A stretch of 64,000 bases of DNA from Gallaecimonas sp045291545 (GTDB lineage Bacteria; Pseudomonadota; Gammaproteobacteria; Enterobacterales; Gallaecimonadaceae). Position 1 is the stretch's first letter. Every line of letters starts with the position of its first letter. Shown here in pieces: positions 9,124 through 18,713 of the stretch. Both the position numbers and the translations under genes were made by a program. The DNA lies in NCBI RefSeq assembly GCF_045291545.1, contig NZ_CP149514.1:2728001-2792000 (forward strand). Direction: 5' to 3'. A model generated the notes under the pieces. The model did no database searches. It was not told where the DNA came from and saw only the letters and a program-made list of their open reading frames with translations.

Positions 9124-9947
9124 TGCAGTTTTCCAAAATGCACGGTCTGGGAAATGACTTCATGGTGGTGGACAACGTCACCCAGAACGCCTTTTTTTCA
9201 CCGGAACAAATCCAGCGGCTGGCTGACCGCCATACCGGCATTGGCTTTGATCAACTGCTGCTGGTGGAAGCGCCCTACGACCCAGACCTGGATTTTCATT
9301 ACCGCATCTTTAACGCCGACGGCTCGGAAGTGGCCCAATGCGGCAACGGCGCCCGTTGCTTTGCCCGTTTTGTGCGCCTTAAAGGGCTGACCAACAAGAA
9401 GCTTATTCAGGTCTCGACCCAGCATGGCAAAATGACTTTGCGTATCGACAAGGACAACCTGGTCTCGGTCAATATGGGCGTACCGGTGTGGACGCCAGCA
9501 GAGGTGCCTTTTCGTGCCCAAAAGGAAGAAAAAATCTACATTCTGCGCGAACAGGACAGTACTTTTTTTGCCGGCGTCGTCTCCATGGGTAACCCGCATT
9601 GCGTGCTCACGGTGGAGGACTTGCCAAACGCCGATGTCCGAGGCATAGGTGCCCTGCTGGGCGCCAGTGATCGCTTCCCGGAAGGGGTGAATGTCGGTTT
9701 TATGCAGATACTGAACCCGCAGCATATTCGCCTGCGAGTCTTTGAACGCGGCGCCGGTGAAACCCAGGCTTGCGGTAGCGGTGCCTGTGCCGCAGTTGCG
9801 GTTGGCCAGTTGCAGGATAAACTGGCAAAGAAAGTGCGCGTTGATCTGCCCGGTGGCAGTCTCAGCATCAGTTGGGCCGGCCCCGGCGAGCCACTGTACA
9901 TGACCGGGCCCGCCGACCACGTTTATGACGGACAATTACATCTATGA
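9117..9947 (+). CDS. dapF: Diaminopimelate epimerase
   Basis: 276 residues. DapF interconverts LL- and meso-diaminopimelate for lysine and peptidoglycan. Both catalytic cysteines are visible: Cys75 in NADGSEVAQCGNGARC and the second in GAGETQACGSGAC at about residue 220. The N-terminus FSKMHGLGNDFMVVD is typical. The gene overlaps lysA at its start and the DUF484 gene by four bases at its end. Confidence 0.97.
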   Translation: MLVQFSKMHGLGNDFMVVDNVTQNAFFSPEQIQRLADRHTGIGFDQLLLVEAPYDPDLDFHYRIFNADGSEVAQCGNGARCFARFVRLKGLTNKKLIQVSTQHGKMTLRIDKDNLVSVNMGVPVWTPAEVPFRAQKEEKIYILREQDSTFFAGVVSMGNPHCVLTVEDLPNADVRGIGALLGASDRFPEGVNVGFMQILNPQHIRLRVFERGAGETQACGSGACAAVAVGQLQDKLAKKVRVDLPGGSLSISWAGPGEPLYMTGPADHVYDGQLHL

Positions 9948-10609
9948 ATAGCAACACCGCCAAGCTGCTGACGCTGGATGATGAACTGATTGCTGACTTT
10001 CTGGCAGCGACGCCGGATTTTTTTCAACGTCATCCGCAGTTGCTGGAACAGCTTCGTCTGCCCCACAACCAGCGCGGTTCGGTCTCTTTGCTGGAACGGC
10101 AGCTGGAGCTGGCCCGGCAACGGCAAAAGCATCTGGAAGAAGAAATAACCGCCCTGCTCGGTGTCGCCGCCCATAATGAGCGTGTGGCCAAAGCCTGCCA
10201 TGAACTTAGCCTGCAAGCCCTGCGCGCCATCAGCCTGGATCAGCTCATTGCCTTATTGGGTAACGGCGTGCGGCAAAGTCTCGGCCTTGATATCAGCCGC
10301 CTGGTCCTGTGCTCGCGATTGGCCGAAACACAACACAAGGCGCTGGCCCAGGTATACCAGCGCCTGCACGATGGCCCCTATTTTGGCCGCCTGACCGAGC
10401 AGGAAAAACGACAGCTGCTGGGCTATGCCCCGCAAAAGGCCGAGTCGCTAGCACTGTTGCCGGTGCGCTATCAAGGTAATCTCTTGGCTATCTGGGTGAT
10501 CGCGTCACCGGATGCCGGCCACTTTCAGCCAGATATGGACGCCCTGCTGGTCGGCCAGCTCTGCGACATCCTGGCACTGCAGATCGCCGCCTTGCATGAT
10601 GCCCTTTGA
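9944..10609 (+). CDS. DUF484 family protein (YigA-like)
   Basis: 221 residues. The N-terminus (LTLDDELIADFLAATPDFFQRHP) and the LLERQLELARQRQKHLEEEI helix are typical of DUF484, a family with a GAF-like C-terminal fold and no known reaction. It always tends to sit between dapF and xerC, as it does here, with four-base overlap at the start and the xerC start inside its 3' end. Confidence 0.88.
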   Translation: MNSNTAKLLTLDDELIADFLAATPDFFQRHPQLLEQLRLPHNQRGSVSLLERQLELARQRQKHLEEEITALLGVAAHNERVAKACHELSLQALRAISLDQLIALLGNGVRQSLGLDISRLVLCSRLAETQHKALAQVYQRLHDGPYFGRLTEQEKRQLLGYAPQKAESLALLPVRYQGNLLAIWVIASPDAGHFQPDMDALLVGQLCDILALQIAALHDAL

Positions 10610-11486
10610 GCAGGCCCTGAGCCGCTTTCTTCGCCACTTACGCAGCGAGCGCCAGCGCTCGGCACACACGCTCAGTAGTTACCAGCGACAACTGCAACAG
10701 CAGTTCGATTTCTTTATCTCTGAAGGGCTGTCACAGATCGATGAGGTCAGCCCCAACCACATACGCCAGTGGCTGGCTGCGCAAACCCGCCGTGGCCAGT
10801 CCCCGAAAAGCCTGGCCCAGGGCCTATCCGCGCTGCGCAGCTTTTACCAGTTCGCCGTTCATAACCAATGGCTGAGCGACAACCCGGCCAGCCGGGTTAA
10901 GCCTCCCAAGCAACCCAAACGCTTACCAAAAACACTGGATCTGGATGAAACCCAAACCCTGCTCGACAGCCAGAGCCGGGAGCCACTGCTACTACGTGAC
11001 AAAGCCATGCTGGAGCTGACCTACTCCTGCGGACTGCGGGTTTCTGAGCTGGTCAGCGTCAATGTTGCTGACAGCCAGGGGGATGAATTGCGGGTCACCG
11101 GTAAGGGTGGCAAAACCCGCCTGATACCCATTGGCAGTAAGGCCAAAGAGGCCATTGGCCAGTGGCTGCGGGTGCGTGGCCAATTCAGCCGAGGCGCCGA
11201 GCCGGCGCTGTTTTTGTCCCAGCGCGGAAGCCGATTATCGCAACGGGCAGTACAGCAACGTTTTGCCCGTTATGGGCAACGTGCCGGCCTCGACAGCCAC
11301 CTGCACCCCCACAAACTGCGCCACAGTTTTGCCAGCCACCTGCTGTCGGCCAGCGGCGATCTGCGGGCAGTGCAAGAATTACTGGGCCACAGTCAGCTGG
11401 CCACCACCCAGATCTATACTCATTTAGACATGCAGCGGCTAGCCACCGTCTACGATGCAACCCACCCCAGAGCGAGACGCAAATGA
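10596..11486 (+). CDS. xerC: Tyrosine recombinase XerC
   Basis: About 296 residues from the first of two consecutive ATG codons (10596 and 10599), both inside the end of the DUF484 gene. An ORF reaching back to 10512 would add 28 residues that do not look like XerC. The N-terminal core-binding domain is followed by the catalytic domain: Arg in SCGLRVSELVSV, the HKLRHSFASHLL box, LGHSQLATTQIYTHLD with the tyrosine nucleophile. With XerD it resolves chromosome dimers at dif. Its stop overlaps the yigB start. Confidence 0.95.
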   Translation: MMPFEQALSRFLRHLRSERQRSAHTLSSYQRQLQQQFDFFISEGLSQIDEVSPNHIRQWLAAQTRRGQSPKSLAQGLSALRSFYQFAVHNQWLSDNPASRVKPPKQPKRLPKTLDLDETQTLLDSQSREPLLLRDKAMLELTYSCGLRVSELVSVNVADSQGDELRVTGKGGKTRLIPIGSKAKEAIGQWLRVRGQFSRGAEPALFLSQRGSRLSQRAVQQRFARYGQRAGLDSHLHPHKLRHSFASHLLSASGDLRAVQELLGHSQLATTQIYTHLDMQRLATVYDATHPRARRK

Positions 11487-12190
11487 TCCATTACCGCCCC
11501 CTGGGCCCCATTGCCGCTATCAGCTTTGATTTGGATGACACGCTCTATGACAACGGCCCGGCTATCAACCGTGCCGAGCAACGGCTTGATGCCTGGCTGG
11601 CCGAACGGGTGCAGTTACTGACCGACAGCCGCCAGTACTTTCATGGCTGGCGCAAACGGGTGATCCAGGAGAACCCCTGGCTGGCCCACGACACCACCGC
11701 CAGCCGCCAGCAAGCCCTGAGCCAGGGGTTGCTGGCGCTGGGAGTACGTGATGCCCCGGCCCTGGCCGACGCCGCCATGACGCACTTTCTCAACTGGCGC
11801 TCGGAGATCCGCATCGCCGATGAGGTGATAAGCCTGCTGGACTATCTCAGCCAACGCCGGCCACTGGTAGCCATTTCCAATGGCAACGCCAACATCGAGA
11901 AAATGGGCCTTAGCCCCTATTTCAAGGCCAGTTTTCATGCCGGAGGCGTGCGCCGCATGAAACCGGCAACCGATCTGTTCGCCGCTGCCGCGCAGCATTT
12001 ACGGCTGACACCGGCCGCCATTTTGCACATTGGTGACCGCCTTGACCATGATATTGCCGGAGCCCTGGCGGCCGGTTACCAGACTGCCTGGTTCAACCCC
12101 CAACGCCACAGCCTGCTGACACAGTCGCGTGGCCAACAGTTACCACATCTTGAGATCCAATCATTGGCCTCGCTGCGCCAGTTGTTATAA
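11483..12190 (+). CDS. yigB: HAD-family phosphatase YigB
   Basis: 235 residues from the ATG at 11483, overlapping the xerC stop by four bases; a longer frame to 11162 runs inside xerC. The HAD motif I is ISFDLDDTLYD with the nucleophile and acid Asp pair; motif II is VAISNGN; motif III Lys is in RRMKPATDLF; motif IV is HIGDRLDHDIAGAL. In Escherichia coli YigB dephosphorylates 5-amino-6-(5-phospho-D-ribitylamino)uracil in riboflavin synthesis. Position between xerC and uvrD supports the name. Confidence 0.88.
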   Translation: MIHYRPLGPIAAISFDLDDTLYDNGPAINRAEQRLDAWLAERVQLLTDSRQYFHGWRKRVIQENPWLAHDTTASRQQALSQGLLALGVRDAPALADAAMTHFLNWRSEIRIADEVISLLDYLSQRRPLVAISNGNANIEKMGLSPYFKASFHAGGVRRMKPATDLFAAAAQHLRLTPAAILHIGDRLDHDIAGALAAGYQTAWFNPQRHSLLTQSRGQQLPHLEIQSLASLRQLL

Positions 12191-12191
12191 T
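12164..12191 (+). promoter_or_regulatory. Probable uvrD promoter
   Basis: A perfect -10 box TATAAT at 12186-12191 is preceded by TTGGCC at 12164-12169 with a 16-base spacer, at the very end of yigB and 31 bases before the uvrD ATG. A CTGT half-site at 12209-12212 recalls the LexA box of enterobacterial uvrD, but the second half (CCAT) does not fit ACAG well, so SOS control is not shown. Confidence 0.5.
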
Positions 12192-12222
12192 GGCGCCATC
12201 GCCAACCACTGTATAAATCACC

Positions 12223-14379
12223 ATGAATGTAGCGCACCTGCTGGACGGCCTTAATGCCAAGCAACGGGAGGCCGTAGCCGCCCCACAAGCCAACCTGCTG
12301 GTGCTGGCAGGCGCCGGCTCAGGTAAAACCCGGGTGTTGGTACACCGTATTGCTTATCTGATGCAGGCGCTGGCGGTGTCACCGTACAGCATTATGGCGG
12401 TAACCTTTACCAACAAGGCCGCCAGCGAAATGCGCGGCCGGGTAGAGCAGTTGCTCGGAGGCCAGTTGCGGGGCCTCTGGCTGGGCACCTTTCATGGCCT
12501 GGCGCACCGCCTGTTGCGTTTTCATCATCAGGACGCCGGCTTGCCGGAGAACTTCCAGATCCTCGATTCTGACGATCAGTATCGGCTGGTAAAGCGGGTG
12601 ATGCGCAGCCTCAATATTGACGAAAAGAAATGGCCTATCCGCCAGGCCATGGGCTACATCAACAGTAAAAAAGACGAAGGCCTGCGGCCACGCCACATTG
12701 AACCCGAAAACCCGATTGATAAGCTCTGGCACCAGATCTATGAAAACTACCAGCAAGCCTGTGAGCTGGCTGGTTTGGTGGATTTTGCCGAGCTGCTGCT
12801 GCGGGCACTGGAACTGCTGCGTGACAACCCGCCACTGCGCCAGCATTACCAGCAGCGTTTTCGCCACCTGCTGGTAGACGAATTTCAGGATACTAACGCC
12901 ATTCAGTACGCCTGGCTGCGGCTGCTGGCCGGCCCTGACAGCCACGTGATGATCGTTGGCGATGATGACCAGTCCATCTACGGCTGGCGCGGTGCCCGGG
13001 TCGATAACATTCACCGTTTTCTGGATGATTTTGCTCCGGCCAGCACCATTCGCCTGGAGCAAAATTACCGCTCCACCGGCACTATTCTCAATGCCGCCAA
13101 CGGCCTTATCGCCCACAACAGCGAACGCCTCGGCAAAGATCTGTGGACCGATGGCAACAACGGTGAACCGGTGTCGGTTTACGCCGGTTTTAATGAAATA
13201 GACGAAGCGCGCTTTGTAGTCAGCCGTATTCAGGCCTGGGTAGAAGAAGGTGGCAGCTGGACAGACTGCGCCATCTTGTACCGTAACAATGCCCAGTCAC
13301 GGGTGTTGGAAGATGCTCTGCTGCGCGAGAACATTCAGTACCGCATTTATGGCGGCCTGCGCTTTTTCGAGCGCCAGGAAATCAAAGATGCCCTGGCCTA
13401 CCTGCGGCTGATCGCCAGCCGTGACGATGACGCCGCCTTTGAGCGAGTGGTCAATACCCCCAGCCGCGGTATCGGCGATCGCACCCTTGGCTTGATCCGC
13501 CAGCAAGCCCGCGAGCAGGGCACAACTCTGTGCCGGGCCAGCCGCCAACTGCTGCAAAACAACGTCCTGCCCAGCCGCGCCGGCAATGCCGTGCAGAGCT
13601 TTTTACAGTTGCTGGACGATCTGGAACAGCAATGCGCCGAGCAAACCCTCAGCAAGCAGGTGGATTTGGCCATTCGCGGCTCCGGTCTGCTGGCCATGTA
13701 TCAGGCAGAAAAAGGCGAAAAGGGCCAGGCCAGAGTGGAAAACCTGGAAGAGCTGGTGTCAGCCACTCAGGACTTTGAGCCACCGGAAGGGGCCGAAGAA
13801 ATGACCGATCTGAACGCCTTTTTGGCTCACGCCGCGCTCGAATCCGGTGACACCCAGGCCGATGAGTTCGAAGATGCCGTGCAGATGATGACCATGCATA
13901 CCGCCAAAGGCCTGGAGTTTCCATTGGTCTTTGTGGTGGGAGTGGAAGAAGGCATGTTCCCCTCCATGCAGTCGGTCACCGATCCGGATCGGCTGGAGGA
14001 AGAGCGGCGCCTATGTTACGTAGGTATGACTCGAGCCATGAAGAAACTGTACCTGTGTTATGCCGAATCCCGGCGCCTATATGGCCGCGACGAATACCAT
14101 ACGCCCAGCCGCTTTTTACGGGAGATCCCACAAGAATGCCTGGAAGAAGTGCGGATCCGTACCCAGGTCAGCCGGCCGGCAACCCAGTACCAGCAAAGCC
14201 ATGATCAGTTCAACGAAACCGGCTTTAACCTTGGCCAGCGGGTCCGGCACAGTAAGTTCGGTGACGGTATCATCATCAACTATGAAGGGACCGGCCCGCA
14301 GTCACGGGTACAGGTGGCCTTTGATGAGGCCGGCCCGAAATGGCTGGTGGTGGCTTACGCGCGCTTAACCGCCCTGTGA
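12223..14379 (+). CDS. uvrD: DNA helicase II
   Basis: 718 residues, standard size. UvrD is a superfamily 1A 3'-5' helicase used in mismatch and nucleotide excision repair. Walker A is LVLAGAGSGKTRVLVHRIAYL near residue 28; the motif II region is LLVDEFQDTN; motif III is IVGDDDQSIYGWRGA; motif IV LEQNYRS; motif V/VI include MTMHTAKGLEFP and EERRLCYVGMTRA. The C-terminal VRHSKFGDGIIINYEG Tudor-like tail, which contacts RNA polymerase in UvrD/PcrA, is present. It converges on rarD, overlapping by 25 bases. Confidence 0.97.
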   Translation: MNVAHLLDGLNAKQREAVAAPQANLLVLAGAGSGKTRVLVHRIAYLMQALAVSPYSIMAVTFTNKAASEMRGRVEQLLGGQLRGLWLGTFHGLAHRLLRFHHQDAGLPENFQILDSDDQYRLVKRVMRSLNIDEKKWPIRQAMGYINSKKDEGLRPRHIEPENPIDKLWHQIYENYQQACELAGLVDFAELLLRALELLRDNPPLRQHYQQRFRHLLVDEFQDTNAIQYAWLRLLAGPDSHVMIVGDDDQSIYGWRGARVDNIHRFLDDFAPASTIRLEQNYRSTGTILNAANGLIAHNSERLGKDLWTDGNNGEPVSVYAGFNEIDEARFVVSRIQAWVEEGGSWTDCAILYRNNAQSRVLEDALLRENIQYRIYGGLRFFERQEIKDALAYLRLIASRDDDAAFERVVNTPSRGIGDRTLGLIRQQAREQGTTLCRASRQLLQNNVLPSRAGNAVQSFLQLLDDLEQQCAEQTLSKQVDLAIRGSGLLAMYQAEKGEKGQARVENLEELVSATQDFEPPEGAEEMTDLNAFLAHAALESGDTQADEFEDAVQMMTMHTAKGLEFPLVFVVGVEEGMFPSMQSVTDPDRLEEERRLCYVGMTRAMKKLYLCYAESRRLYGRDEYHTPSRFLREIPQECLEEVRIRTQVSRPATQYQQSHDQFNETGFNLGQRVRHSKFGDGIIINYEGTGPQSRVQVAFDEAGPKWLVVAYARLTAL

Positions 14380-15254
14380 CGACGAGCACGCCAGGCATCG
14401 GCTGAAAACAACAGCAGCGCTGCCCAGATAAAGGCAAAGGTCAGCGCATTGTGCGGGTTGAAAGGCTCGTGATAGACCAATACCGCCAGTAAAAAGGTCA
14501 GGCTGGGGCCGATATACTGGAAAAAGCCCAGTACCGATAACGGCAAATATCGGGCGGCGCCAATAAACAGCAGCAGCGGTACTGTGGTCACTATCCCGGC
14601 GGCCACCAGCAATGCATTCAAGTGCCAGCTGTTATGGCTGAGGCTGGTTGCCGAGTCACTGTTAAGGCCCAGAAACAGCAGCGCCAGCGGCAGTAACAAC
14701 ACGGTCTCCAGAAACAATCCGGCAACCGGGTCAACTGGCACTTTTTTACGCAGCAGGCCGTACAGGCCAAAAGAGCAAGCCAGTACCAGGGCAATCCACG
14801 GCAACCGGCCAAAAGCCAGTAATTGGATGACCACCCCGGCGATAGCCAGCAGTAATGCCAGCCACTGCAAACGCCGTAACCGCTCCCCAAGAAACAACAT
14901 GCCCAAAGCGACATTCACCAGCGGGTTAATGTAGTAACCGAGGCTGGCATCGAGCATGTGATCCGAGTTCACCGCCCAGATAAACAGCCCCCAGTTGGTG
15001 GCAATCAAACAAGCGGTTACCAGTAAGGTCAGCCACTGCCGGCGGTGCCGCAAGACCTGCCGCACTGTCGCCAGCCGGCCCAGCCCCAGTAACAGCACAA
15101 ACAGCAACACGCAGGACCACAGCACACGATGCGCCAGGATCTCCGGTGCCGGCACCACTTGGATCAGCTTGAAATAAATCGGGGCAACGCCCCACAGGGT
15201 ATAAGCGGCCAGCGCATAAAGGCTGCCTTTGGGATCGGTACTGCGCATTGCCAC
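14355..15254 (-). CDS. rarD: EamA-family transporter RarD
   Basis: 299 residues with about ten transmembrane helices and the RarD subfamily signature (AYTLWGVAPIYFKLIQ, then LAHRVLWS). RarD proteins are drug/metabolite-superfamily permeases of the inner membrane; enterobacterial RarD is linked to chloramphenicol sensitivity, but the natural substrate is not known. The start ATG at 15254 is close to the family start. It overlaps the 3' end of uvrD tail to tail. Confidence 0.9.
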   Translation of the reverse strand: MAMRSTDPKGSLYALAAYTLWGVAPIYFKLIQVVPAPEILAHRVLWSCVLLFVLLLGLGRLATVRQVLRHRRQWLTLLVTACLIATNWGLFIWAVNSDHMLDASLGYYINPLVNVALGMLFLGERLRRLQWLALLLAIAGVVIQLLAFGRLPWIALVLACSFGLYGLLRKKVPVDPVAGLFLETVLLLPLALLFLGLNSDSATSLSHNSWHLNALLVAAGIVTTVPLLLFIGAARYLPLSVLGFFQYIGPSLTFLLAVLVYHEPFNPHNALTFAFIWAALLLFSADAWRARRHRAVKRA

Positions 15255-15311
15255 TCCGTCATATCAGCAGCCGCTCATGCTAGCAAAAAGCAGCCCTGGC
15301 GGTGCTAGCCG

Positions 15312-15893
15312 TTAATCGCTCTGGGCCGGCGGTTGCCCGTAACGATGGCAGCTTTGCAGGTGATCATTCACCACCCCGACCGCCTGCAAAAAAGCGTAGA
15401 TAATGGTGGGCCCGACAAAACGAAAGCCGCGTTTTTTCAAATCGGCACTGATGCTCTGGGCCAGTGGCGTTACCGCCGGCACCTCACTGAGCTGGCGAAA
15501 GTGATTGACCTGCGGCCGGCCATCAACAAAGCCCCACAGATAATCGGCAAAAGAACCAAATTGCTGCTGCACCGCCATAAAGGCCTGGGCGTTACTGATG
15601 CTGGCTGCAATTTTCAGACGATTACGCACAATACCGGCATCTGCACACAGCCGCGCCTGATCGGCAGCCGTGTAAGCCGCCACCTTGGCCACCGCGAAAT
15701 TGTCGTAGGCCTGACGATACGCCTGGCGTTTGCGCAGAATGGTCAGCCACGACAGGCCCGCCTGCGCGCCTTCCAGAATGAGCATCTCAAAGAGCTTACG
15801 GTCATCAAAAACCGGTACACCCCACTCCTGGTCGTGGTAGCGCTGATACAAGGGATCATCACCACACCAGGGGCAGCGTACCGGTTCGCCCAT
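15312..15893 (-). CDS. tag: DNA-3-methyladenine glycosylase I
   Basis: 193 residues. Tag excises 3-methyladenine from alkylated DNA. The zinc-binding pattern is visible: a cysteine in the N-terminal VRCPWCGDDPLYQRYHDQEWG, histidine in YHDQEWG, and the C-terminal HLQSCHRY pair. The conserved FEMLILEGAQAGLSW and RNRLKIAASISNA segments also match. It begins three bases after the argS stop and is probably co-transcribed with argS. Confidence 0.95.
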   Translation of the reverse strand: MGEPVRCPWCGDDPLYQRYHDQEWGVPVFDDRKLFEMLILEGAQAGLSWLTILRKRQAYRQAYDNFAVAKVAAYTAADQARLCADAGIVRNRLKIAASISNAQAFMAVQQQFGSFADYLWGFVDGRPQVNHFRQLSEVPAVTPLAQSISADLKKRGFRFVGPTIIYAFLQAVGVVNDHLQSCHRYGQPPAQSD

Positions 15894-15896
15894 GCC

Positions 15897-17633
15897 TTAC
15901 ATCCGCTCCAACGTCTTGATACCCAGCAATGCCAAACCCTGCTGCAGGGTACGGGCCGTCAGGTGGGCCAGCTTTAACCGCGAATCACGAACGGCCGGCT
16001 CCTCAACGCTGAGGATCGGGCAGGCTTCGTAAAAACCCGAGAACAAGCCAGCCAGCTCAAACAGATACAGGCACAGGTAGTGCGGCGCACCTTCACGTAC
16101 CACCGAGCTGATGGTTTCCTCAAACTGCAGCAGCTTCTGCGCCAGCGCCTTTTCCTGCGGCTCTGCCAGTTGCAGCGGTACCGTCAGGCTCTGCGGGTCA
16201 ACACCGGCTTTGCGGAAAATGCTGGCCACACGGGTGTAGGCATACAGCATGTAGGGGGCAGTGTTGCCCTCGAAGCTCAGCATGGCATCAAAGCTGAAGA
16301 TATAGTCAGAGCTGCGATGCTTGGACAGATCGGCATATTTCACCGCACCAATGCCGACAATTTGGGCAATCTCACGCAGCTGCTCTTCATCAAAATCACT
16401 GTCGCGGGCCTTGACCAGCTGGTAGGCCTTTTCTTCTGCCTCAACCAACAGGTCAATCAGCTTGACCGTGCCGCCGGTACGGGTTTTGAACGGTTTGCCA
16501 TCTTCGCCGTTCATGGTGCCAAAGCCCATGTGCTCCAGGCTCAGCTCATCGCCAACAAAGCCGGCTTTATGGGCCAGGGCAAAGACCTGGCGAAAATGCA
16601 GCGCCTGGCGCTGATCCACAAAGTACAGGGCGCGATCAGCCTTCAGTACGTTATTGCGATAACGCATCGCCGCCAGATCGGTGGTGGCATAGAGATAACC
16701 GCCATCCGCCTTTTGAATAATAATTGGCAAAATGCTGCCGTCTTTACCCTTGAACTCGTCAAGAAATACGCACTTGGCGCCCTGATCTTCGGTCAAAAGG
16801 CCTTTGGCATCCAGATCCGCGACCACCTGTGCCAGGTCATCGTTATAGGCCGATTCACCCATCACATCGTCACGGGTCAGTGACACATTGAGCTTGTTGT
16901 AAATATCCAGGCAGTGGCTCAGGGAAATCTCATTAAATTCACGCCACATGGCCAGGCACTGCGGGTCGCCGCCTTGCAGCTTGACCACCAGCTCCCGGGC
17001 CCGCACGGCAAAAGCCGGATCCTCGTCAAAGCATTGCTTGGCAGCACGGTAGAACACTTCCAGATCTGCCAGCTCCATCGCCGCCTGCCCCTGGCCTTCC
17101 GCCTTGAGCTTCTCCAGATACGCCAGCAACATGCCGAACTGGGTACCCCAGTCACCAACGTGGTTCTGCCGCACCACTTTATGACCGAGAAATTCCAGGG
17201 TTCTGACTACTGCATCGCCGATGATGGTGGAGCGCAGGTGACCAACGTGCATCTCTTTGGCCAGGTTCGGGCTGGAATAATCCACGACCACGGTTTGCGT
17301 TGCGGGCTTACTTACCGCCAGTTGCGGATCAGCCAGCATCAGCTCGGCTTGCTCGGCCAGCCAGTCGGCATCAAGAAAGATATTGATAAAGCCCGGCCCG
17401 GCAATCTCCAGGCGGTCAACCATAGCCCCCAAGTCCAGATGTGCTAACACCTGTTGGGCAAACTCACGGGGATTTTGCTTCATGCGCTTGGCGGCAGCCA
17501 TCACGCCATTGGCCTGATAGTCACCAAATTCCGGGCGGGCCGACTGGCGTACAGCGGCAGGGGTTCCCTCTGGGGCACCGGCCGCCGCCAGCGCGGCAGC
17601 CACCTTGTCGTTAAGAAGCGCTTGAATGTTCAC
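15897..17633 (-). CDS. argS: Arginyl-tRNA synthetase
   Basis: 578 residues, class I synthetase. It charges tRNA-Arg. The N-terminal Add-1 domain (MNIQALLNDKVAAAL) precedes the catalytic domain with the HIGH motif as HVGH in SSPNLAKEMHVGHLRS at about residue 125. As in most ArgRS, the KMSKS lysine box is replaced, here by FKTRTGG. The C-terminal DALR anticodon-binding domain ends in QGLALLGIKTLERM. It lies 33 bases after the YeeZ-like gene and before tag. Confidence 0.97.
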   Translation of the reverse strand: MNIQALLNDKVAAALAAAGAPEGTPAAVRQSARPEFGDYQANGVMAAAKRMKQNPREFAQQVLAHLDLGAMVDRLEIAGPGFINIFLDADWLAEQAELMLADPQLAVSKPATQTVVVDYSSPNLAKEMHVGHLRSTIIGDAVVRTLEFLGHKVVRQNHVGDWGTQFGMLLAYLEKLKAEGQGQAAMELADLEVFYRAAKQCFDEDPAFAVRARELVVKLQGGDPQCLAMWREFNEISLSHCLDIYNKLNVSLTRDDVMGESAYNDDLAQVVADLDAKGLLTEDQGAKCVFLDEFKGKDGSILPIIIQKADGGYLYATTDLAAMRYRNNVLKADRALYFVDQRQALHFRQVFALAHKAGFVGDELSLEHMGFGTMNGEDGKPFKTRTGGTVKLIDLLVEAEEKAYQLVKARDSDFDEEQLREIAQIVGIGAVKYADLSKHRSSDYIFSFDAMLSFEGNTAPYMLYAYTRVASIFRKAGVDPQSLTVPLQLAEPQEKALAQKLLQFEETISSVVREGAPHYLCLYLFELAGLFSGFYEACPILSVEEPAVRDSRLKLAHLTARTLQQGLALLGIKTLERM

Positions 17634-17666
17634 TGGCAGTTTCCGTGGTTAAAGCTGTGCAAAGGG

Positions 17667-18494
17667 TCAGCATTTTACCTCAGACGCTGTCCCTTGGCAC
17701 CATGCCAGCGGGTCAGAAACCTGATAGCGATAACGCAATCGCTCAGCAGTAGCTTTCCCCAGCACCCGCTTGCCATCGCTGTACTCGCTAAACTGCGGCG
17801 CCGGCAAGCCTGCCAGTTGCGCGGCAGCCGGGTAGAAGTGGTCGCGCCGGTAGCTGACCGGAGCCACCCCATGGAAGATCTGTCCCCAGGCCTGCTGCTC
17901 AAGGATCGCCTGGCACAGGCCAATGGCATCAGCCTGATGCACCAGGTTAACCGGTGCGGCGCCTCGGCTTAATGCCGTTTTGCCGGCGAAAAAACGGCCC
18001 GGGTAGCGCCCCGGACCAAACAGCCCCGCCAACCGCAACACCGTGCTTTGATAGCGGCGATCGGCCAGTAACTGTTGCTCAGCCTGAGCCAGTGGTGAAG
18101 CCGCCTGAGTTGGAGACTGCTCGTCCAGTTCCGCAGCCACATCCGCCAAAGCTCCGGTCGACGACAGCAACAACAGCCGGCGCACCTGACTACCGGCCAG
18201 CGCATCACGCAAGCGCGCCAACTGTTGCGGATACTGCTCAGCGTTACCGGCACGGCGGCCGGGTGGAAAGGCCAGGATCAACTGTTCGACCTGGCCCAGC
18301 TGTGCCGGCAACGGCGTAGCCTGCAGATCAACCACAACACTGGGCAGGCCTTGCGCTGCCAGGCTGTCAGCGCCTGCTTGCGAACGTCGGCTGGCACTGA
18401 CTGGCCAGCCCGCTGACTGTAACGTCAGTGCCAGTGGCAGACCGAGCCAGCCGGCGCCAACAACCAGGGTTTCAGAGCGATGTGAATTAGGCAT
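17667..18494 (-). CDS. yeeZ: YeeZ-like NAD(P)-binding epimerase-family protein
   Basis: 275 residues. A Rossmann fold opens with VVGAGWLGLPLALTLQSAGW, and the middle contains LRLAGLFGPGRYPGRFFAGK and VNLVHQADAIG, which follow enterobacterial YeeZ closely. These are extended short-chain dehydrogenase relatives; no substrate is established. The start has GAGG a few bases upstream. It is followed on the same strand by argS. Confidence 0.8.
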   Translation of the reverse strand: MPNSHRSETLVVGAGWLGLPLALTLQSAGWPVSASRRSQAGADSLAAQGLPSVVVDLQATPLPAQLGQVEQLILAFPPGRRAGNAEQYPQQLARLRDALAGSQVRRLLLLSSTGALADVAAELDEQSPTQAASPLAQAEQQLLADRRYQSTVLRLAGLFGPGRYPGRFFAGKTALSRGAAPVNLVHQADAIGLCQAILEQQAWGQIFHGVAPVSYRRDHFYPAAAQLAGLPAPQFSEYSDGKRVLGKATAERLRYRYQVSDPLAWCQGTASEVKC

Positions 18495-18651
18495 GGGCCT
18501 CGCTTTTGATTGTCATTTTGCCTATGACTGATGTATGGTACGCACAGTGTTCGTGGTTAGCCTTTTTGCAAGCGAGGTTAGCTAGGGCGAACAAGGCAGC
18601 ACGCCCTCGTCCCGGTCGTGCTGCTGCGCTGGCCCGGTTTTTTGCCGGGTA

Positions 18652-18713
18652 ACCCGACGATAACATCAACAGGCTGAGTCCCCTCTTCACACTTTTAGCC
18701 GTTATCGTCGGGT
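18652..18713. repeat. 13-bp inverted repeat with a 36-base spacer at the end of the SRPBCC gene
   Basis: ACCCGACGATAAC at 18652-18664 is the exact reverse complement of 18701-18713. The right arm lies inside the last codons of the SRPBCC gene, the left arm downstream of its stop. A short G/C hairpin (CCCGG/CCGGG, 18633-18649) follows on the transcript. Neither has a long T-run, so this is not a standard terminator, but it may shape the 3' end of that mRNA. The rest of 18495-18694 shows no gene I can support. Confidence 0.5.

Noticed and set aside
12209..12224. Possible LexA box at uvrD
   Set aside because: Only the CTGT half fits; the other half is CCAT rather than ACAG.
18487..18690. 67-residue minus-strand frame between yeeZ and the SRPBCC gene
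   Set aside because: No ribosome site, odd composition and no recognised pattern; the region looks like spacer with repeats.
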